Positions 52,401-60,839 are shown, numbered from the stretch's first letter. The stretch: 64,000 bases of DNA from Chthonomonas sp. UBA2362 (GCA_002344135.1 DDTO01000002.1:174794-238793), one strand, 5' to 3'. The notes: a model not told the origin generated them from the letters alone. Numbers and translations are program-made.

Positions 52401-52695
52401 ATGGCGGAGAGCGATCTTGGCTCCGAAGCCGGGCGGCGGCCTATCCTGGGCGAAGGGCGCCTACCACTCGCCGGTCGGTCGATACGAGGTCTCATGGGTC
52501 GTCGAGGGCGAGGCGCTGACGCTCGACGTGGTCGTCCCACCGAACGCCGAAGCGATCCTGGAGGTGCCTACCGAGAAGGTCGACACGATTCGCGAGGGAG
52601 ACCGTCATCCCACCGCCGCGCCCGGAGTGACCCCCCTCGGGAGGAACCGCTTCCGGCTGGCGGCAGGAACCTACCGCTTCACCTGCTCCCGGTGA
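49444..52695 (+). CDS. GH78 alpha-L-rhamnosidase
   Basis: 1083 residues. A short signal-like leader is followed by a Bac_rhamnosid_N module (RLTWELADRRRGARQTAYQVLI), then an inserted discoidin (F5/8 type C) domain (about 165-290: WVQIDLGERRAIDGIRL ... SRYVRLLVTRQGE), beta domains D and E, the (alpha/alpha)6 barrel with DCPQRDERLGWMGD (about 656-670, catalytic acid) and TTIWERWDGY, and a C-terminal beta-sandwich. It hydrolyses terminal alpha-L-rhamnose from plant glycosides or polysaccharides, supplying rhamnose for the rhaB-lut operon. TATGAT lies 5 nt before the ATG. The 3' end overlaps the DUF4139 gene by 17 nt. Confidence 0.93.
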   Translation: MLIGLAFLPPLSANLTEASQGLPPPVALRCEALVDPIAIQADRPRLTWELADRRRGARQTAYQVLISSDLGLLRLGRGDLFDSGRVASDRSVCMPSKPLMRGRRAFWAVRYWDQDGSPSAWSEPATFGVGPDPAHWKAYWIEDPTPATEYSPARNGFHTDLTGDPNAEKWVQIDLGERRAIDGIRLWPARPIDWVRDQPGFLFPLRYRILVSDDAEMKDARVVADRSAADVPNPGTDSVLVRLPGTVSSRYVRLLVTRQGEREPGACGFCLAELEILAGDANVARSRPVTSSGVIENANWARAYLTDGITASRHATGTEPLPAPTVRKEFSLGAKPVRAVAYVACLGLYELHVNGRNVSESPLTPEWTDYDRRVLAQAYDVTDLLDKGANTIGAILGDGWYAGRLGMSQGLSEDKRPRAVYGRKPKVRILLDIEMADGSRQTVGTDETWRTTLQGPIRSADLLDGVVTDLRLDLPGWDKPGYADGGWSWARAVEPKTIIEFQPNEPIRIVERLRAIAMTEPAPGVYVFDLGQNMPGWCRLRVEGESGDRVTLTHAEMLAEDGKVYTANLRGADQKDEFVLTAGKTTLEPKFTYHGFRYVQVEGLRHKPELGDLEGVVFCSGAREVGEFTCSDPMLTRLWQNILWTQRANLMSVPTDCPQRDERLGWMGDILIFAPTSCYQMDLQPFFRKWLADVRDAQADDGRYPDFAPHPYGRNRSFTGVPGWGDAGVFVPWAAYQFYDDPRLLADHFESARRWVDWIKSKNPDLIWRNARHNDYNDWLNGDTLVQEGWPKTGATVPNEVFATMYFAESTRLVAEMARVLGKTTEADAYRSLYESIRKAFQKAFVGADGVVRGDTQAGYALALSFDLVPESLRAPAFDRMVANLARYGNHMSTGFHSSHRMMLELARGVRLDLAYQLALQKTFPSWGYSIENGATTIWERWDGYVKGRGFQDAGMNSFNHWAFGAVGEWMMRVVVGIDRDPAVPGWRRAILAPKPGGGLSWAKGAYHSPVGRYEVSWVVEGEALTLDVVVPPNAEAILEVPTEKVDTIREGDRHPTAAPGVTPLGRNRFRLAAGTYRFTCSR

Positions 52696-54142
52696 CGACG
52701 GTAAACCGCAGTTTCGACGTTTCGCCGGCGGGCACGGTGATCGTCCATTCGACGAGTCCGGCGTTCAGCTTCGAGTAGGGGGGCATTTCGCCGGCGATGC
52801 GCCACGTGCCGACGATCGGCTGGAGCAACCTGACCTGCGTCGCGCCGCTCTTCTCGTTTTGAATCGTGATTTCCACCGTCGTGCTGTGCTGCCTCCTATC
52901 GATGCGTCTCGATTCCACCACTTTGGCTAGGGCGAACACGTCGAACACATTGGTGAGAGTGGCGTCGATTTTGGCATCCTTCGGAGTATCCGATAGGGTC
53001 GCGGCTCCGATGTATCGAGGCGCCCCCGATGGTGAAGGCTCGTAAACGCGCAGGGTGCCGCCAGGAAGGGGCTGCCCGAGACCGGCTTCCGGCGTGTTGA
53101 CGAACTGTAGTGAGAGGGTAGCCGGAAGCCGCTGAGAAGGATTCCCGTAATAGCCACCATCGTAGAGTTGTGGGAGCCGGATCGCGTAGTCGCGTTTAAC
53201 GCTTACGGAGTCGGAACCCATCATTCGCACGCGGTTTTGTTGGTCTTGCTTGATGCTTGCCTTTGCCTTGTATGGGAAGGCGTAAAGCTCGCCGACACGC
53301 TGAGGTTCTTCGAACCGGTTGTTCATTGCCATGGATCCCGACCTGTCTTCGGCTTTCGCGAACAAGGCATCGGCTTGCTCCATCGCTGGTCTCACCGCGC
53401 GATTGGGCGATCCGGCGACGAAGCTGATGCTCGCATCTTCGAAGTCGATCCCCGTTCGGTTGGTGACGGTGGCCCAGCATTCCAGTCCCATCGATTCCGA
53501 CTCCGGCTTCAGCGTCGCGGAGTAGTCCGCGTTCCACGACAATCCGCTGGTGAGGTAGCTCACCGCAATCAACGCCTGCTGCGCGCGGGGGCTTTCGACA
53601 TCGGCCGACAGTTGCGGAATCGTCACGATGTCTCCGGTCACGGGAGCCTCGATCGTTGCATCGGGGTTAACAACGTAGGTATCTCCCACGCGGACGACGA
53701 CATGCGGGTTCTCGTAGCCCTCATCGGTGATTTCCAATACCCCGCGCTTCCTCTCCGACTCCTTGCCGGCATCCGACCGATAGACGAGATCGACCTCTTT
53801 GCCGAGATATCGCTTAAGCAATCGAGTGCTCTGGTTCATTCCTAAATCGTAGGTGCTGGATACCACCTTTGCATCCTTTGTCTTCGGCCACGAGTACATC
53901 ACCGAGTCGTGATCGAGCAGTTTGCTGACTCCCTGAATGCCGACCCGGCTGCGCCCTTCAGCGAGCTCGACCTCCCGCGTCTCGTTCACCATGGCAAAGT
54001 CGCCCGTGTAGATGACGATCTCGACGTCCCTGCGCGGTCCGCCGCTGGCGAGAGTATCGCCGTGCGCGACTTCGGCCTTGCCGCAGCCTTGAGTCAAAAG
54101 AGAGGCGATGAGAAGCGAGCAAGCAGCGGTTCGGCGTTCCAT
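52679..54142 (-). CDS. DUF4139-domain lipoprotein
   Basis: 487 residues from the ATG at 54142. The N-terminus MERRTAACSLLIASLLTQGCG is a lipoprotein signal with LTQGC as lipobox. ESPRAQQALIAVSYLTSGLSWNADYSATL is the DUF4139 signature of the 'mucoidy inhibitor A'-like family, followed by beta-rich segments (TVEITIQNEKSGATQVRLLQPI). The N-terminal DUF4140 domain seen in MuiA relatives is absent. The role is unknown; in the envelope by the lipobox. It is the last gene of the run that starts at pyrR. Confidence 0.8.
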   Translation of the reverse strand: MERRTAACSLLIASLLTQGCGKAEVAHGDTLASGGPRRDVEIVIYTGDFAMVNETREVELAEGRSRVGIQGVSKLLDHDSVMYSWPKTKDAKVVSSTYDLGMNQSTRLLKRYLGKEVDLVYRSDAGKESERKRGVLEITDEGYENPHVVVRVGDTYVVNPDATIEAPVTGDIVTIPQLSADVESPRAQQALIAVSYLTSGLSWNADYSATLKPESESMGLECWATVTNRTGIDFEDASISFVAGSPNRAVRPAMEQADALFAKAEDRSGSMAMNNRFEEPQRVGELYAFPYKAKASIKQDQQNRVRMMGSDSVSVKRDYAIRLPQLYDGGYYGNPSQRLPATLSLQFVNTPEAGLGQPLPGGTLRVYEPSPSGAPRYIGAATLSDTPKDAKIDATLTNVFDVFALAKVVESRRIDRRQHSTTVEITIQNEKSGATQVRLLQPIVGTWRIAGEMPPYSKLNAGLVEWTITVPAGETSKLRFTVVTGSR

Positions 54143-54183
54143 GTTCCTAGGTGTCGGCAGGAATGCACGGGGTTCAAACCGAC

Positions 54184-54993
54184 TCACGCTCGCCCGAACT
54201 TGCCCAGGGCTTCTTGGGCGGCGCGGCGGGTTTCTTCAGCCTTCTCGGGCATGTCGGCCAGCGTGTAGAGGGCAATCGCCTTGCGATAGGCGTCCCGGTA
54301 GTGGATCGGCTTGGCGCGGAAAAAGGCCTTGCCGCCTTCCGATTGGGGGTCGACGATCGTCCGTTCGTGTTGGGCGATCGCGTCGACGAGGAGATCGGCG
54401 AGTTCGCCGTCGAAGCCCTTGCCCTCCGCGGCGGGGACGATCTCAAGGAGCACTGCGGGGAGGATCGGCGCGGTGCCGCGATCGTCGGTGTCGAACACGC
54501 TGCGGGCCAGTTCGATCGCCCGTTCGACGTTCCCTAGCTGGGCCTCGCAGAGGGCGAGACGCAGGGTGTCGTTGACGCGCCGGTCCTCGTTGCGAGGGCT
54601 TTGCACCGCGATTTCGTAGGCTTTCTTCGCGAGGTCCCATCGTCCCGCGGTCTTGAAGACATCGCCGTACTCCCATGCCTGTGAGGCGGCGATCTTGTCC
54701 ACGTCGATCTTCTGGACCAGATCTTCGGCGTATCTTTGCAGCAAGAGCATTCGCTCCTCGGACGAGATTTCGCCCACTTCGGCACGGTGCTCCAGCATCC
54801 GGTTCGCGTAGTCGAGGTTTCGGCGAAGGACGGCGATCGAGACGACTCCGCCCATCGACACGGGGTCATTGGGATCCGGAAGCTGACCCGTTTGGCAACC
54901 CGCAACGATCGCCAACGCCAGACTGGCGAGGAGCGCCTTAGCCCACGCCGGCCAGCCGCCGCGCGTCGAACCTCGCGTCGCGATAGATCTCAT
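54184..54993 (-). CDS. TPR-like lipoprotein
   Basis: About 269 residues from the ATG at 54993 (MRSIATRGSTRGGWPAWAKALLA); a GTG at 54999 is possible. ALAIVAGCQT is a lipobox. Residues about 95-210 are helical and contain TPR-like pairs (WDLAKKAYEIAVQS, NVERAIELARSVF). The gene overlaps pyrC by 56 nt and lies 41 nt before the DUF4139 gene. Both encode envelope lipoproteins behind the pyrimidine genes. The function is unknown. Confidence 0.75.
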   Translation of the reverse strand: MRSIATRGSTRGGWPAWAKALLASLALAIVAGCQTGQLPDPNDPVSMGGVVSIAVLRRNLDYANRMLEHRAEVGEISSEERMLLLQRYAEDLVQKIDVDKIAASQAWEYGDVFKTAGRWDLAKKAYEIAVQSPRNEDRRVNDTLRLALCEAQLGNVERAIELARSVFDTDDRGTAPILPAVLLEIVPAAEGKGFDGELADLLVDAIAQHERTIVDPQSEGGKAFFRAKPIHYRDAYRKAIALYTLADMPEKAEETRRAAQEALGKFGRA

Positions 54994-56260
54994 TGCCACA
55001 TATCGTAAGAACGACCTTTCCCTTGAGCGGCATTCCCTGGAAGGGCGAGTTCTTGCCTTTGCTGAAGGTCTTGGTGACGTCGAACTGCCAGGTGACCTCG
55101 GGGTCGATGACGCATACCTGGGCGACCGGCGTCTCCCCCGGCTTGAGGCTCCCCGCCTCCAGTCGGAGAATCTGGGCGGGCGCGCTGCTGAGCTTGCGGA
55201 TGGTCTCGAGTGGAGAAAGCACCCCCTTGTGAGTGAGGTTCGTCAGGGTCACGCCGACGACCGACTCGAGGCCGACCATCCCGAACGGGGCTTCCTCGAA
55301 CGGCACCTGGACCTCGTAGTTCGCGTAAGGCGAATGGTCGCTGGCGATGCAGTCGATGGTGCCGTCCCTCAGACCCTCGATGAGCATATCGACGTCGAGG
55401 CTTGTCCTGAGCGGAGGAGTGGTCTTGAAGAGCGGATTGAATTCGCCGATGGCCTCTTCGGTGAGGGAGAAGTGGTGCGGGCAAATCTCGCACGTCACCG
55501 GTGCGCCGAGATATTTGGCCTGCCGGATCATCTCGACGGCGCCCCAGGTGCTGACCCGCATGATGTGCAACTGGCACCCGGTGTGGAGAGAGAGCAGGCA
55601 GTTGCGCATGACCATGATCTCTTCGGCGCTGCGAGGCATGCCCTTGAGGCCGAGCATTGCGCTGTAGGCGCCTTCGTTCATGCTCGCCCCCGCGCTTAAG
55701 GATGTGTCGTCGCAGTGGGCCATGATCGGGATGTCGAATTGGAGGCAGGTCTCCATCGCCCGCGTCATGACCGCCGAATCCTGGATGGGATGCTCTTCGT
55801 CGCTCGCCGCGACGATGCCCGCCTTCTTGAGAGCGGCGAGGTCGGTCAGCCTCGTGCCGTCGTTGCCGACGGTAAGCGCGCCGACTGGCGCCACGAACAC
55901 GCCTCCCGCTTCCGGCGAGGCGGCTTTGTCCATGATGAAGTCGATCAGCGATGGCGTATCGAGCGCCGGGTTCGTGTTCGGCATGCAGCAGATCGTGGTG
56001 AATCCGCCGGCTGCCGCCGATTGGGTTCCGCTCACGATGGTCTCTCGATGCTCCTCGCCTGGTTCCCGCAGGTGGACGTGGGGATCGACGAGACCGGGGG
56101 TAATCCAGAGGTTGGTGCAGTCGTATACCTCCACAGCCCCTCGTTCGTCGACCTTCTTGCCGTATTCGACGACCTGGTCGTGTTCGATGACGAGACTACC
56201 GATCAGGTCGATGTCCTGCGAGGGATCGAGGATGCGTCCGTTCTTGAGAACCGTCTTCAC
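54938..56260 (-). CDS. pyrC: Dihydroorotase
   Basis: 440 residues from the GTG at 56260, which follows GGAGG at 9 nt. Metal ligands are visible: VDPHVHLREPG (first HxH), IMAHCDD, ICPHHFSLTEE and ASDHSPYA (the third-metal aspartate). The amidohydrolase fold and length place it in class I dihydroorotases (PyrC type I), which act with PyrB. It closes carbamoyl-aspartate to dihydroorotate. It overlaps pyrB by 4 nt (GTGA). The proximal C-terminus overlaps the TPR lipoprotein gene. Confidence 0.95.
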   Translation of the reverse strand: MKTVLKNGRILDPSQDIDLIGSLVIEHDQVVEYGKKVDERGAVEVYDCTNLWITPGLVDPHVHLREPGEEHRETIVSGTQSAAAGGFTTICCMPNTNPALDTPSLIDFIMDKAASPEAGGVFVAPVGALTVGNDGTRLTDLAALKKAGIVAASDEEHPIQDSAVMTRAMETCLQFDIPIMAHCDDTSLSAGASMNEGAYSAMLGLKGMPRSAEEIMVMRNCLLSLHTGCQLHIMRVSTWGAVEMIRQAKYLGAPVTCEICPHHFSLTEEAIGEFNPLFKTTPPLRTSLDVDMLIEGLRDGTIDCIASDHSPYANYEVQVPFEEAPFGMVGLESVVGVTLTNLTHKGVLSPLETIRKLSSAPAQILRLEAGSLKPGETPVAQVCVIDPEVTWQFDVTKTFSKGKNSPFQGMPLKGKVVLTICGNEIYRDARFDARRLAGVG

Positions 56261-57234
56261 GATTTCTTCCTCCGTGCCTTCCCTGTTTGAACGGCGGCCT
56301 TGGCGGAAGCCTTGGCCGGCTTGGCGGGCGGATCTTGGAACGCCCAGTAGAGCGCGGCCATCCGCACGAAGATGCCGTTCTCGATCTGCTGGCTGATCGC
56401 CGAGGCATCGCCGTCGGCCGCCATGTCGTCGACCTCGACGCCCCGATTGAGGGGCCCGGGGTGCATCACCAGGCAGCCTGGGTTCGCATACCGGAGCGTG
56501 TGGCGGTTGATCTGATACAGCCGCCGGTACTCGTTCACCGAGCTCAGCTGCCCATCCTCCATTCGCTCGCGCTGGAGCCGTAGGCAAATGACGACGTCGG
56601 CCCCGTCCACGCCGGCCGCCAGATCGTAGTACACCGTCCCCGGCAGCATCGAGACGTTGCCAGGGATCAAGGTCCGCGGACCGACGAACCGGACGTCGGC
56701 TCCCATCTTCGAAAGGAGCCATGCGTTCGATCGGGCTACTCGGGAGTGAGCGACGTCTCCCACGATCGCCACCGTCAGCCCTTCGAGGCTGCCCTTGCGC
56801 TCCAAGATGGTCAGCGCATCGCCCAGAGCCTGGGTCGGGTGCTCGTGCTGGCCGTCGCCCGCGTTGAGCACGGGCCCGCCGAAGTACCGCGCCGCGAACG
56901 AAGCCGATCCCGACGAGCGGTGCCGCATGACGAGGGCTTCCAACCGCTCGTACCGCAGGGTGAGGATGGTGTCTTTCAGGGTCTCACCCTTCGACATCGA
57001 GCTTGCGCCGGAGGCGAAGTTGCTAACCCGGTACCCCAGATAGGTGGCGGCCTGCTCGAAGGAGACCCGGGTTCGCGTCGAGCCCTCGAAGAAGAGCAGC
57101 CCGACCACCGGCGCTTTGCCGTTGGCGATCGGTCGACCCTCGAGGACCTTCTTCTTGAAGTCCTTCGAAAGCCCGAGGAGTTCCTCGATGTCCTCGCGGT
57201 CCAGATGCCGGATACCCAGCAGGTGACGGCTCAT
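56257..57234 (-). CDS. pyrB: Aspartate carbamoyltransferase catalytic subunit
   Basis: 325 residues. FEGSTRTRVSFEQAA is the carbamoyl-phosphate site, VMRHRSSGS and DGQHEHPTQALGDAL are the aspartate and second phosphate sites, and HPGPLNRGVEV is the C-terminal signature of ATCase. An extra C-terminal lysine/alanine-rich tail (about 300-325) is longer than usual. It joins carbamoyl phosphate and aspartate. It overlaps pyrR by 4 nt (ATGA) and pyrC by 4 nt. Confidence 0.96.
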   Translation of the reverse strand: MSRHLLGIRHLDREDIEELLGLSKDFKKKVLEGRPIANGKAPVVGLLFFEGSTRTRVSFEQAATYLGYRVSNFASGASSMSKGETLKDTILTLRYERLEALVMRHRSSGSASFAARYFGGPVLNAGDGQHEHPTQALGDALTILERKGSLEGLTVAIVGDVAHSRVARSNAWLLSKMGADVRFVGPRTLIPGNVSMLPGTVYYDLAAGVDGADVVICLRLQRERMEDGQLSSVNEYRRLYQINRHTLRYANPGCLVMHPGPLNRGVEVDDMAADGDASAISQQIENGIFVRMAALYWAFQDPPAKPAKASAKAAVQTGKARRKKS

Positions 57235-57773
57235 CCCACCGCCTCGCGCTCTTCCGCCTTCTGCATGATCACTTCATCCTCCCCGTCGATCTCGGTCGTG
57301 TGAACGATCACGCGATCGTCCCTCTCGGTGGCTATTATGCGCCCGCAATAATCTGGCTGGATGGGCAGTTCCCGATGACCTCGATCGACGAGCACCGCCA
57401 GTTGGACTTTCTGCGGACGCCCTTGCTGGATGAGGGCATCGAGCGCCGCACGGATCGTCCGCCCGGTGAAGATGACTTCGTCCACGAGGATCACGCGCTT
57501 GCCGTTGACCTCGAAGGGAATTTCGCTATCGTCCTGCAGCACCTGGCCCAACCGGTCGTCGCGGAATTTGGCGATGTCCAGCTTGCCGCACGGCACCGTG
57601 GTGCCCTCGACCTGGGTCATCAGGAAGGCGAGGCGCTTGGCGATGGGCCAGCCCTTGCGCAGGATCCCCACGACCACCAAATCGGTCGCGCCCTGATTGG
57701 CCTCCAGGATTTCGTGCGCCATGCGCCCGAGGGTCCGGCGCATATCACCCGCGTCCAGCACGACCGAACTCAT
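57231..57773 (-). CDS. pyrR: PyrR bifunctional regulator/uracil phosphoribosyltransferase
   Basis: 180 residues. The PRPP-binding loop is VILVDEVIFTGRTIRAAL and the family start is VLDAGDMRRTLGRMAHEI. PyrR binds UMP and an RNA stem-loop in pyr leaders to attenuate transcription in Gram-positive bacteria, and has a weak uracil phosphoribosyltransferase activity. Here it heads the pyrR-pyrB-pyrC operon. CATAAT is only 8 nt before the ATG, so there is almost no 5' leader and no room for a PyrR-binding stem-loop upstream. Confidence 0.94.
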   Translation of the reverse strand: MSSVVLDAGDMRRTLGRMAHEILEANQGATDLVVVGILRKGWPIAKRLAFLMTQVEGTTVPCGKLDIAKFRDDRLGQVLQDDSEIPFEVNGKRVILVDEVIFTGRTIRAALDALIQQGRPQKVQLAVLVDRGHRELPIQPDYCGRIIATERDDRVIVHTTEIDGEDEVIMQKAEEREAVG

Positions 57774-57781
57774 CGCTAAGG

Positions 57782-57816
57782 ATTATGGGCGATCGGGCTG
57801 CGGAGCATCGTACAAT
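57782..57816. promoter_or_regulatory. Divergent -10 boxes of pyrR and ku
   Basis: Two divergent -10 boxes in a 49-nt gap. For pyrR (minus), CATAAT at 57782-57787, 8 nt before the ATG. For ku (plus), TACAAT at 57811-57816, 6 nt before the ATG at 57823. Both are near-leaderless. Confidence 0.5.
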
Positions 57817-57822
57817 GTGGAC

Positions 57823-58611
57823 ATGCTTTCGGCTTCGCGACCGATCTGGAAGGGAATGATCAGCTTCGGCATGGTCAGTATTCCGATCAAGCTTTTCACC
57901 GCGACGACCAGCAAGGACGTCGCCTTCAACGAGCTCTTCAAGGAAGACCACTCGCGCCTCAAACGCATCCGGTGGCACCCGGTCCAGCAGCGCGAAGTCG
58001 GCGCCGACGAGGTCGTCAAGGGATACGAGTACGCCAAGGGACAGTACGTCGAACTGACCGACGAGGACTTCGAGAAGCTGCCGGTCCCGAGCAAGCATTC
58101 GATCCAGATCGTCGCCTTCGTCGACGAGAAAGAGATCGACCCGGTCTACTTCGACCAGGCTTACGCCCTGGAGCCCGAAGAGATGGGCCTCAAGCCTTTC
58201 TCCCTCTTCATGCACGCGCTCTCGACCAAAGGTCTCGTCGCCATCGGCAAGATCGCGATCCGCAAGAAGGAGCAGCTTTGCGTCCTCCGCGCGGTCAACG
58301 GCAACCTCGTCATGAGCACGCTGTACTATCCCGACGAAATCCGTGTCGATATCGGCAAAGGGCTCCCGGAGGTCGAGCTGAGCGAAGCGGAGCAGAAAAT
58401 GGCCTCCGCTCTCGTCGATTTGCTCACCGCCAGCTTCGACCCCGAATCCTATAAGGACGAGTACCGGGAAGAGCTGATGAAGATGATCCAGGCCAAGGTC
58501 GAGGGCAAAGAGATCGTCACCGCCCCCGAAGCCGCGCCGCAGGTCATGGACCTCATGGAAGCCCTTCGAGCGAGCCTGGAGCAAGCCGAAGCGGCCAAGA
58601 AAGCCGGCTAG
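57823..58611 (+). CDS. ku: Ku DNA-end-binding protein
   Basis: 262 residues from the ATG at 57823. RPIWKGMISFGMVSIPIKL is the classic bacterial Ku opening, and the ring (beta-barrel) domain continues through LKRIRWHPVQQREV, EEMGLKPFSLF and LCVLRAVNGNLVMSTLYYPDEI. A C-terminal alpha/lysine-rich tail follows. It loads on double-strand breaks for LigD-dependent non-homologous end joining. LigD is not in this window. It is divergent from the pyrimidine operon. Confidence 0.96.
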   Translation: MLSASRPIWKGMISFGMVSIPIKLFTATTSKDVAFNELFKEDHSRLKRIRWHPVQQREVGADEVVKGYEYAKGQYVELTDEDFEKLPVPSKHSIQIVAFVDEKEIDPVYFDQAYALEPEEMGLKPFSLFMHALSTKGLVAIGKIAIRKKEQLCVLRAVNGNLVMSTLYYPDEIRVDIGKGLPEVELSEAEQKMASALVDLLTASFDPESYKDEYREELMKMIQAKVEGKEIVTAPEAAPQVMDLMEALRASLEQAEAAKKAG

Positions 58612-58627
58612 AGGGCCGAGTCGCCCG

Positions 58628-58647
58628 GCGGTCTTCGCTAAGACCGC
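58628..58647. terminator. Bidirectional hairpin between ku and the TPR gene
   Basis: An 8-bp perfect stem GCGGTCTT/AAGACCGC with a CGCT tetraloop starts 17 nt after the ku stop. It includes the stop codon of the convergent TPR gene. Confidence 0.5.
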
Positions 58648-60839
58648 AGCACCGCTGCCACTTGCGGGGAGTTGGCGAGCGCCGAGAACTGGGAGTTGCC
58701 GAGAATGCCTTCTCGCCACTCCGGATGCTGAGCAATGACCATCCCGACCAGCGTGGCGGCGGCGTTCGAATCGCCGGCCTGGACGAGGGCCACCGCCTTG
58801 TTCACCTGGGAGCGCGGGTTGCCGTCCATCGAATACGAGCGATCGTACGCAGCGATCGCGTCAGCCCACCGCGCCTGGGACGCGATCACGGTGCCGAGGT
58901 TGTTCCACACTCCGGCGTCATCCACCAGTTCGAGTAGTCGTCGGTAGTCTAGTTCGGACTTCGCATAGTCGCCCAGTCCTTCGTAAGCGATTGCCCGGCG
59001 GAACCGAGCCTCCGGATGTTCGGTAACAGCGAGCACCTGGCTCGTTTGAGCTACCGCCTCCTCTAGCCTTCCTGCAGCAATCAGGGCTTGGGCCAGCCTC
59101 GCGCGAGTATCGGTGTCTTCGGGGGATAACTCGAGGGCTCGGTAGAGGTCGACCAGTGCCTCGTCGACTTGGCCGAGGGTTAGATACTCCTGTCCTCGAC
59201 TGGAGTAGGTGACGGCGCTGGTCGGGTCCAGGGCGAGAGATGTCGAGAAATCGGCGATCGCCTCCGAGGATCGACCGAGTTTCTGATAGCACAGACCCCG
59301 CGCCCACAGAATGCCTCCGGTTCGCTGGCCCTCCACGACGACGGAAAGAGCCGTCACGGCTTCCTCGTACTGGCCTAGGTCTAGATGCAGGATGCCGAGG
59401 TTGGCGTAATTCGCCATAAACGCCGGTTCGACTTCGATGCCCTTTAGATAGCATCGTGCCGCCTCCGGCACATCGCCTCGCGCTTCGGCCATCAGGCCGT
59501 ACTGCGCCCAGACCTGTCCCTGTCGGGGGTCGAACTCCATCGCCTTTTCGAACTCTGCCGGCGCCTCGTCGTTCCGTCCGAGTTTCTTCAGCAGAAGCCC
59601 GCGCCCGAGCCGAGATCGCCCCCAGTCGGGTCGAATAGCGATGGACTCGTCGATCGTCGCCAGGGCCTCAGTTGTTTTGCCTAAGGCTTGTAAGGAGATC
59701 GCCTTGCCGTAGAGAGCTTCCGCAGATCGTGCGTCGAGGGATAAGGCCCGGTCGAAGATCGCTATCGCCTCATCATCCCGATCGATTTGCGAGAGTACGG
59801 TGCCGTACCGCACGAGATGATCGACGCTCGGAACCTTGTCTGCGGCGGACTTCGCATCGTCGAGAGCGCCGTTCGTGTCCTGGACCCACTCTCGTATATG
59901 GCTCCTAACCCAATGCCCGTGGGCGTCGCCTGGCCGGATCGTCAAGGCCCGGTCGGCATCGCCCAGGGCAAGGACGTGGTCCTCGCGCTTCGCGTGCGCG
60001 ACCGCACGCGCCACCCACGCTTCGAAGAACGTCGGGTCCAGTCGAAGTGCCTCGTTCAGCAGTTCCACCGAATCGACCTCACGGCCCTCTTTGGCAAGCG
60101 CGACGCTCTGATTGTAAAGTTCGACGGCCTGCTGGCGGTTCTCGGGGTCGTTCGGATTGATGGAGACCTGTGCGACGATCAGTTCGCGGATCTCGCGCAC
60201 CTCCGTGCGACCCTCGACGACTTCGGTATGGATGGCCTCGAGCTTCGCCATGATCTCTCGGTGCTGTCCGAGCACCGCAGTAAGGAGCCGCTTGCGGTAA
60301 GCATGCTGCGCGTCGTCACGGCTGAGGAGATCGATGAACGTGGGCTCGAAACAGCCGAGCACATCGACGGCCACGCGGCTCACGACTTCTTGGTCCAGGG
60401 CCGGGTAAAGCTCGCGAAGAAGCTCCGCGATGTCGGCATCGCTCGGCTCTAGTCGGGCGTCGAGGAGGCGCTTGCATTCCTCTTTGCTGACCTCGCGTTC
60501 GGCAAGTTGATCCCAATCACGCTCGACCGCCTTGGCCTGCCTCTTGACGTAGCGCACGAAATCCTCGCGCCCGTCGATCAATCCCTCCGCCGTCTGACGC
60601 TCGACGGAGTGAAGCACGCAGAGATGGAAGGCGCGGGCGGCGATCCGGCCTTCCTCCTTGTGACCCGAGCCCATGGAGTGATGGAGAACGCCGGCGAGGA
60701 AGTCCTTGAGCACTTCCATGGGGAGGTGGCCGAGTTGCATCATCAGGCCCGCTGCGCCGACCTGGGCAACGCCGGTGACGCCAAGGGCGGCGAGCCCCGC
60801 CCACCCCAGCACTCTCAGTCCAGGTCCGAGCCACTTCAT
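58638..60839 (-). CDS. TPR-repeat protein with N-terminal helical domain
   Basis: About 733 residues from the ATG at 60839 (MKWLGPGLRVLGWAGL). A hydrophobic N-terminal segment (GLAALGVTGVAQVGAAGLMM) may be a membrane anchor. Residues about 35-200 are a helical domain (HSMGSGHKEEGRIAARAFHLCVLHSVERQ) reminiscent of helical N-terminal modules on bacterial NACHT or TPR effectors, although the similarity is only by eye. Residues about 240-730 are at least ten TPR units (KLGRNDEAPAEFEKAMEFDP, LGQYEEAVTALSVVV). It lies between ku and galK on the opposite strand. No nuclease or NTPase motif is visible. Confidence 0.75.
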   Translation of the reverse strand: MKWLGPGLRVLGWAGLAALGVTGVAQVGAAGLMMQLGHLPMEVLKDFLAGVLHHSMGSGHKEEGRIAARAFHLCVLHSVERQTAEGLIDGREDFVRYVKRQAKAVERDWDQLAEREVSKEECKRLLDARLEPSDADIAELLRELYPALDQEVVSRVAVDVLGCFEPTFIDLLSRDDAQHAYRKRLLTAVLGQHREIMAKLEAIHTEVVEGRTEVREIRELIVAQVSINPNDPENRQQAVELYNQSVALAKEGREVDSVELLNEALRLDPTFFEAWVARAVAHAKREDHVLALGDADRALTIRPGDAHGHWVRSHIREWVQDTNGALDDAKSAADKVPSVDHLVRYGTVLSQIDRDDEAIAIFDRALSLDARSAEALYGKAISLQALGKTTEALATIDESIAIRPDWGRSRLGRGLLLKKLGRNDEAPAEFEKAMEFDPRQGQVWAQYGLMAEARGDVPEAARCYLKGIEVEPAFMANYANLGILHLDLGQYEEAVTALSVVVEGQRTGGILWARGLCYQKLGRSSEAIADFSTSLALDPTSAVTYSSRGQEYLTLGQVDEALVDLYRALELSPEDTDTRARLAQALIAAGRLEEAVAQTSQVLAVTEHPEARFRRAIAYEGLGDYAKSELDYRRLLELVDDAGVWNNLGTVIASQARWADAIAAYDRSYSMDGNPRSQVNKAVALVQAGDSNAAATLVGMVIAQHPEWREGILGNSQFSALANSPQVAAVLRS

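Noticed and set aside
57774..57822. Possible PyrR-dependent or uracil-responsive leader upstream of pyrR
   Set aside because: The gap to ku is 49 nt and holds both -10 boxes, leaving no space for a leader structure.
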